Positions 61,112 through 63,918 of a stretch of DNA of 63,918 bases are shown piece by piece; the first letter of the stretch is position 1, and every line of letters begins with the position of its first letter. Source of the stretch: Phoronis australis (taxonomy: Eukaryota > Phoronida > Phoronidae); the NCBI GenBank assembly GCA_002633005.1, contig NMRA01000305.1, forward strand, positions 280,195 through 344,112, in the 5' to 3' direction. The notes beneath the pieces were generated by a model. It searched no databases and was not told the origin of the DNA. It saw only the letters and a list, made by a program, of their open reading frames with translations. The translations under genes were made by a program, and so were the position numbers.

Positions 61112-61262
61112 AACATGGGCGGCATACCATAGGGGGCTAGGGGAGCTATAGCCTCCCCCTTATGTCAGTGCTATGCCGCACATGGTCTATAGGCGGTGCA
61201 CCACAGGTTGTCTGAGGGGGCTTTAGCCCCCCACTTTTATCAGTGCTGCGCCACCCATGAAT
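61112..61262 (+). mobile_element. Small palindromic MITE, two hairpin units
   Basis: Outer inverted ends CATGGGCGGCATACCA and TGCTGCGCCACCCATG. Each half has its own hairpin: GGGGAGCTATAGCCTCCCC and GGGGGCTTTAGCCCCCC. Confidence 0.75.
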
Positions 61263-63918
61263 AAGGCTATTAATTCTTACCCAAACGCTGATCTCTAACA
61301 ACACAGTTAATGAAAAATTAAGTTTCATTGTTATCATAATTAATACCAGCAGAAGTCTTAGTTATGAAAAATAACACCATTGTCAATTACCTATCTGACA
61401 GTTCTGAAGGCAAACAGAGGTTCTCAGTTTTATATAACTGCAGGGCTAATAATCATTCAGCAAAAAACGACTGATGGCGATACAATAGTGAAATACTTTC
61501 AGCCAAATGACAGAGTTAGCCTACTGAAGATAACCTTCTATAGTTATATGCTGTAGCAGCTGTGTGTAATCAGGTCAATACATTCCTATTGAAGGTTATT
61601 GCGCATAGGATATCCAGACCACCATCCTTTTTCTAAATTAACTCTATGAACGAGCGATCAAGTTTGTGTTTGTATGTAAACATAAAGGTGTGAATTTTTA
61701 TTGACGCAATATATTAATATTGGAACGATAAACTACTCGTGCAGATTGGTGAAATGTAATTTCTCCAAGTATTTTGCTTTGAAATAAAACTGTTTCATGT
61801 TTGCACACTACAGATTGCAATTCTTTTCGGATCAACGTGAAATTTACAAACAATATGAGTCTCATGAAATGCTCGAAGCCAACTGTTTTTTGTTGAAATC
61901 TGATACAAGATGGTGCTGTAGCGATCATTTTTTTATTTTTTCATTTGCGGAGCCGTAGCTCCACTGTTTGTGGTCAGAATGTTCTTTCTGAAGATATATC
62001 ATACCATATCATTGCAAATGTCTCATTTGTTCTTCTCTACTACTTACTGTTCTCGATCGAGTTATTCAAAATTTTCCGAGGACTGGTCTCCAAATAACTG
62101 AGTTTTTGTGCCGTATCTTTGGCGTCCCTACACGGATCTGTATGAAATTGGGTATGCAGATAGACCTTTCAACACTATCAGTATGTGAAAGCTGTTACTT
62201 GCTACAACTTACCATTCTTGTGATGATATGAGATTTACTGCTTAGATGACTGCTCTTTTGTTGACTAGCTAATTACAGCTGCAATATGCTAGCCAATCAT
62301 ATTTGAGCTAGAGATCGCATTTTTCGTGTGATCGACTTAAAATTTACGTACAATGTTTACCTAGTCAATAGCCCGAGGACTGCTATTCTTGGGCGAAATT
62401 GTATGTAAAGTGACAGCCATTTTTCGAATTATGTTTGCGATCCTTTTCAAATTTGGTGAATAAATCTCCTGTGTCATTATTGTTAATTTTCTAGCTTGGT
62501 TTCATCGTTGATTTCACCTTTAACTGTTTCATTTCTTTCACAAAAATATTGCTTTTCAGAGCGCTTTCATAAATTTGTTCCCATGTTCTGATGTCGAGTG
62601 TATAGATAGCGGGACATTTATTCAGAAAATTTGCTCTTAAAAGCCCATTAAGCATCAACGTTTAGTCACAAGGTTTTCTAACTTGACACAAGTAAGCCAA
62701 ACTCATCACTACAAAATTCAAACTCGATGCAGTGACAAGTGATAACAGGTTGCGCAGAACACTACAAGCAAGTACCGCACTCGTCTTTGTTACTGCCCCG
62801 GGGGCACTTAAATTGGGGATTTAAGAAACAGGGAGTGGGAGGTAAGCCAAGCATGGGCGGTATAACCCGGACGAGTACAGTAATATACAGCCGGTGTCGA
62901 ACAGTAAATTTGCAATGGGGAATGCACTCAGTACTGCATATATGCAATTCCTAAAAAATGAAATATGCAACTTTTGAATGAACGGCAAAGATTGTTCTGA
63001 TATAACAGCTATGAAACTGGGTAGCACCGGGAGGTATATCCCATCCGGGGGTTGCTCCTGGTCTCACTCAAGTGCACGGCAGAAAATAATCTCGACTCCT
63101 AGGGATAACAAATATTTTTTAAACACTCCAGGCTTGAGGTAAAGCCAGAAGAGATGTTATGTTCTCAAAATAAGTACACTTTTTGCAGTAAAAGTTTTCA
63201 AATACAGACAGCATTTATAGATGTCCCAAATACCGTTTCACTCGAGACGGCCAACATGCAATTCTTCGGAAAATTAACAATTCCAGCATAACTTTTCAAG
63301 GTGAATTTAATTTCGAAAGTCAAACAGATCAAAACATCACCAGTTTTAGTCAACGGTAGTTTAATTTATTTCAGCTGGCATTTTATTGCCCTGACGTCAT
63401 CGCTGATACGGTAATTCAGTTGCTCCCGCTCCACGTGTGCATTCGGTCTACAACGATCTGTGTTTAAATGTATTGACACACACACAGTTGTGGCAAAGTC
63501 GAAATTTCTAATGTTTTGTTGATTTTTGGAGAACTTTGTAAATTAGCTTTTTATCTATGTATGATTGTAGCTCAGGACACCCCAAATTTTTATGTGAACT
63601 TTCGAACTCCCATGTGTAAACACTTTTATATGAAATCAGGAAAGGCAACTAAGGTAATTTCTTGGAAAAAGGCACCTACCTTTTCGTAGAGAAGCTGATA
63701 GTGAAAGTTGTAGTGAAAGTGCTTCCGGTGAATCATATACGGTAAAGTCGCATGATTTTCGGACACTGAAAATTAATTCCAATAGAAAAAAATCATTCTT
63801 GGACGAATCTCGCGAAATATCATTTTGTGGTGTCCGAATTTGGCGGACCTCCAAATTTGGGTTTCCGCTAGTGTCCGAATTTCGTGGGTGTACATTATTT
63901 CGATGAGCGGTCGTGGTA
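61263..63918. other. Region upstream of the recognised MGLL exons
   Basis: Non-coding as far as I can tell. It should contain, or be followed by, the missing MGLL N-terminal exon(s). 63720-63735 shares TTCCGGTGAATCATAT with the LTR at 32129-32144, perhaps a tiny LTR fragment. Confidence 0.4.

Noticed and set aside
61391-61437. Candidate upstream MGLL exon (LYKTENLCLPSELSD plus AG)
   Set aside because: Phase fits exon a, but the acceptor is poor, the donor is GTAATT and the residues do not match the family's N-terminus.
63664-63742. Candidate first MGLL exon (MIHRKHFHYNFHYQLLYEK, donor GTAGGT)
   Set aside because: Good donor, but it ends in phase 0 whereas exon a needs two preceding bases; no homology.

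Overview
This window is nuclear DNA of an invertebrate animal. Short coding exons with GT-AG introns interrupt four recognisable conserved metazoan genes, and introns and spacers are full of tRNA-derived SINEs, short inverted-repeat DNA transposons, an LTR-element remnant and satellites. The proteins resemble deuterostome orthologues, but I cannot name the lineage (hemichordate, cephalochordate and echinoderm are all possible). There is an assembly gap of 734 N at 21407-22140 and single N at 6776 and 55023.

Layout. (1) POC1, a centriolar WD40 protein, lies on the + strand with 13 coding exons between 526 and 14079 (479 codons). (2) TBC1D22, a Rab GTPase-activating protein, lies on the - strand with 12 coding exons between 32499 and 17858 (498 codons). 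(3) ATP5F1C, the mitochondrial ATP synthase gamma subunit, lies on the + strand with 7 coding exons between 32908 and 43624 (291 codons), followed by a probable 3' UTR intron and exon. (4) A monoglyceride-lipase-like serine hydrolase (MGLL family) lies on the - strand, with seven coding exons between 60647 and 48515. Its N-terminal exon(s) were not found. In the three complete genes exon phases join without a break from start to stop, and the seven MGLL exons also join in phase.

POC1 and TBC1D22 converge (spacer 14080-17857). TBC1D22 and ATP5F1C diverge, with only 408 bp between their start codons, so they probably share a bidirectional promoter. ATP5F1C and the MGLL-like gene converge (spacer 43625-48514). 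The four genes have unrelated roles (centriole, Rab/Golgi traffic, respiration, lipid hydrolysis); nothing suggests an operon.

The most interesting non-genic signals are: (a) a dispersed internally tandem repeat (copies at 9652-10636, 21130-22535 and 41322-42824) with many exact matches to the bilaterian CTCF core consensus; (b) a 66-79 bp tandem array in ATP5F1C intron 5 whose units end in acceptor-like AGs in register with the true 3' splice site; (c) a pol-less, gag-like LTR element in TBC1D22 intron 1 whose LTR carries a tRNA-like pol III promoter; (d) a foldback element in the MGLL gene; (e) several MITE and SINE families, one SINE tail also resembling a CTCF core.
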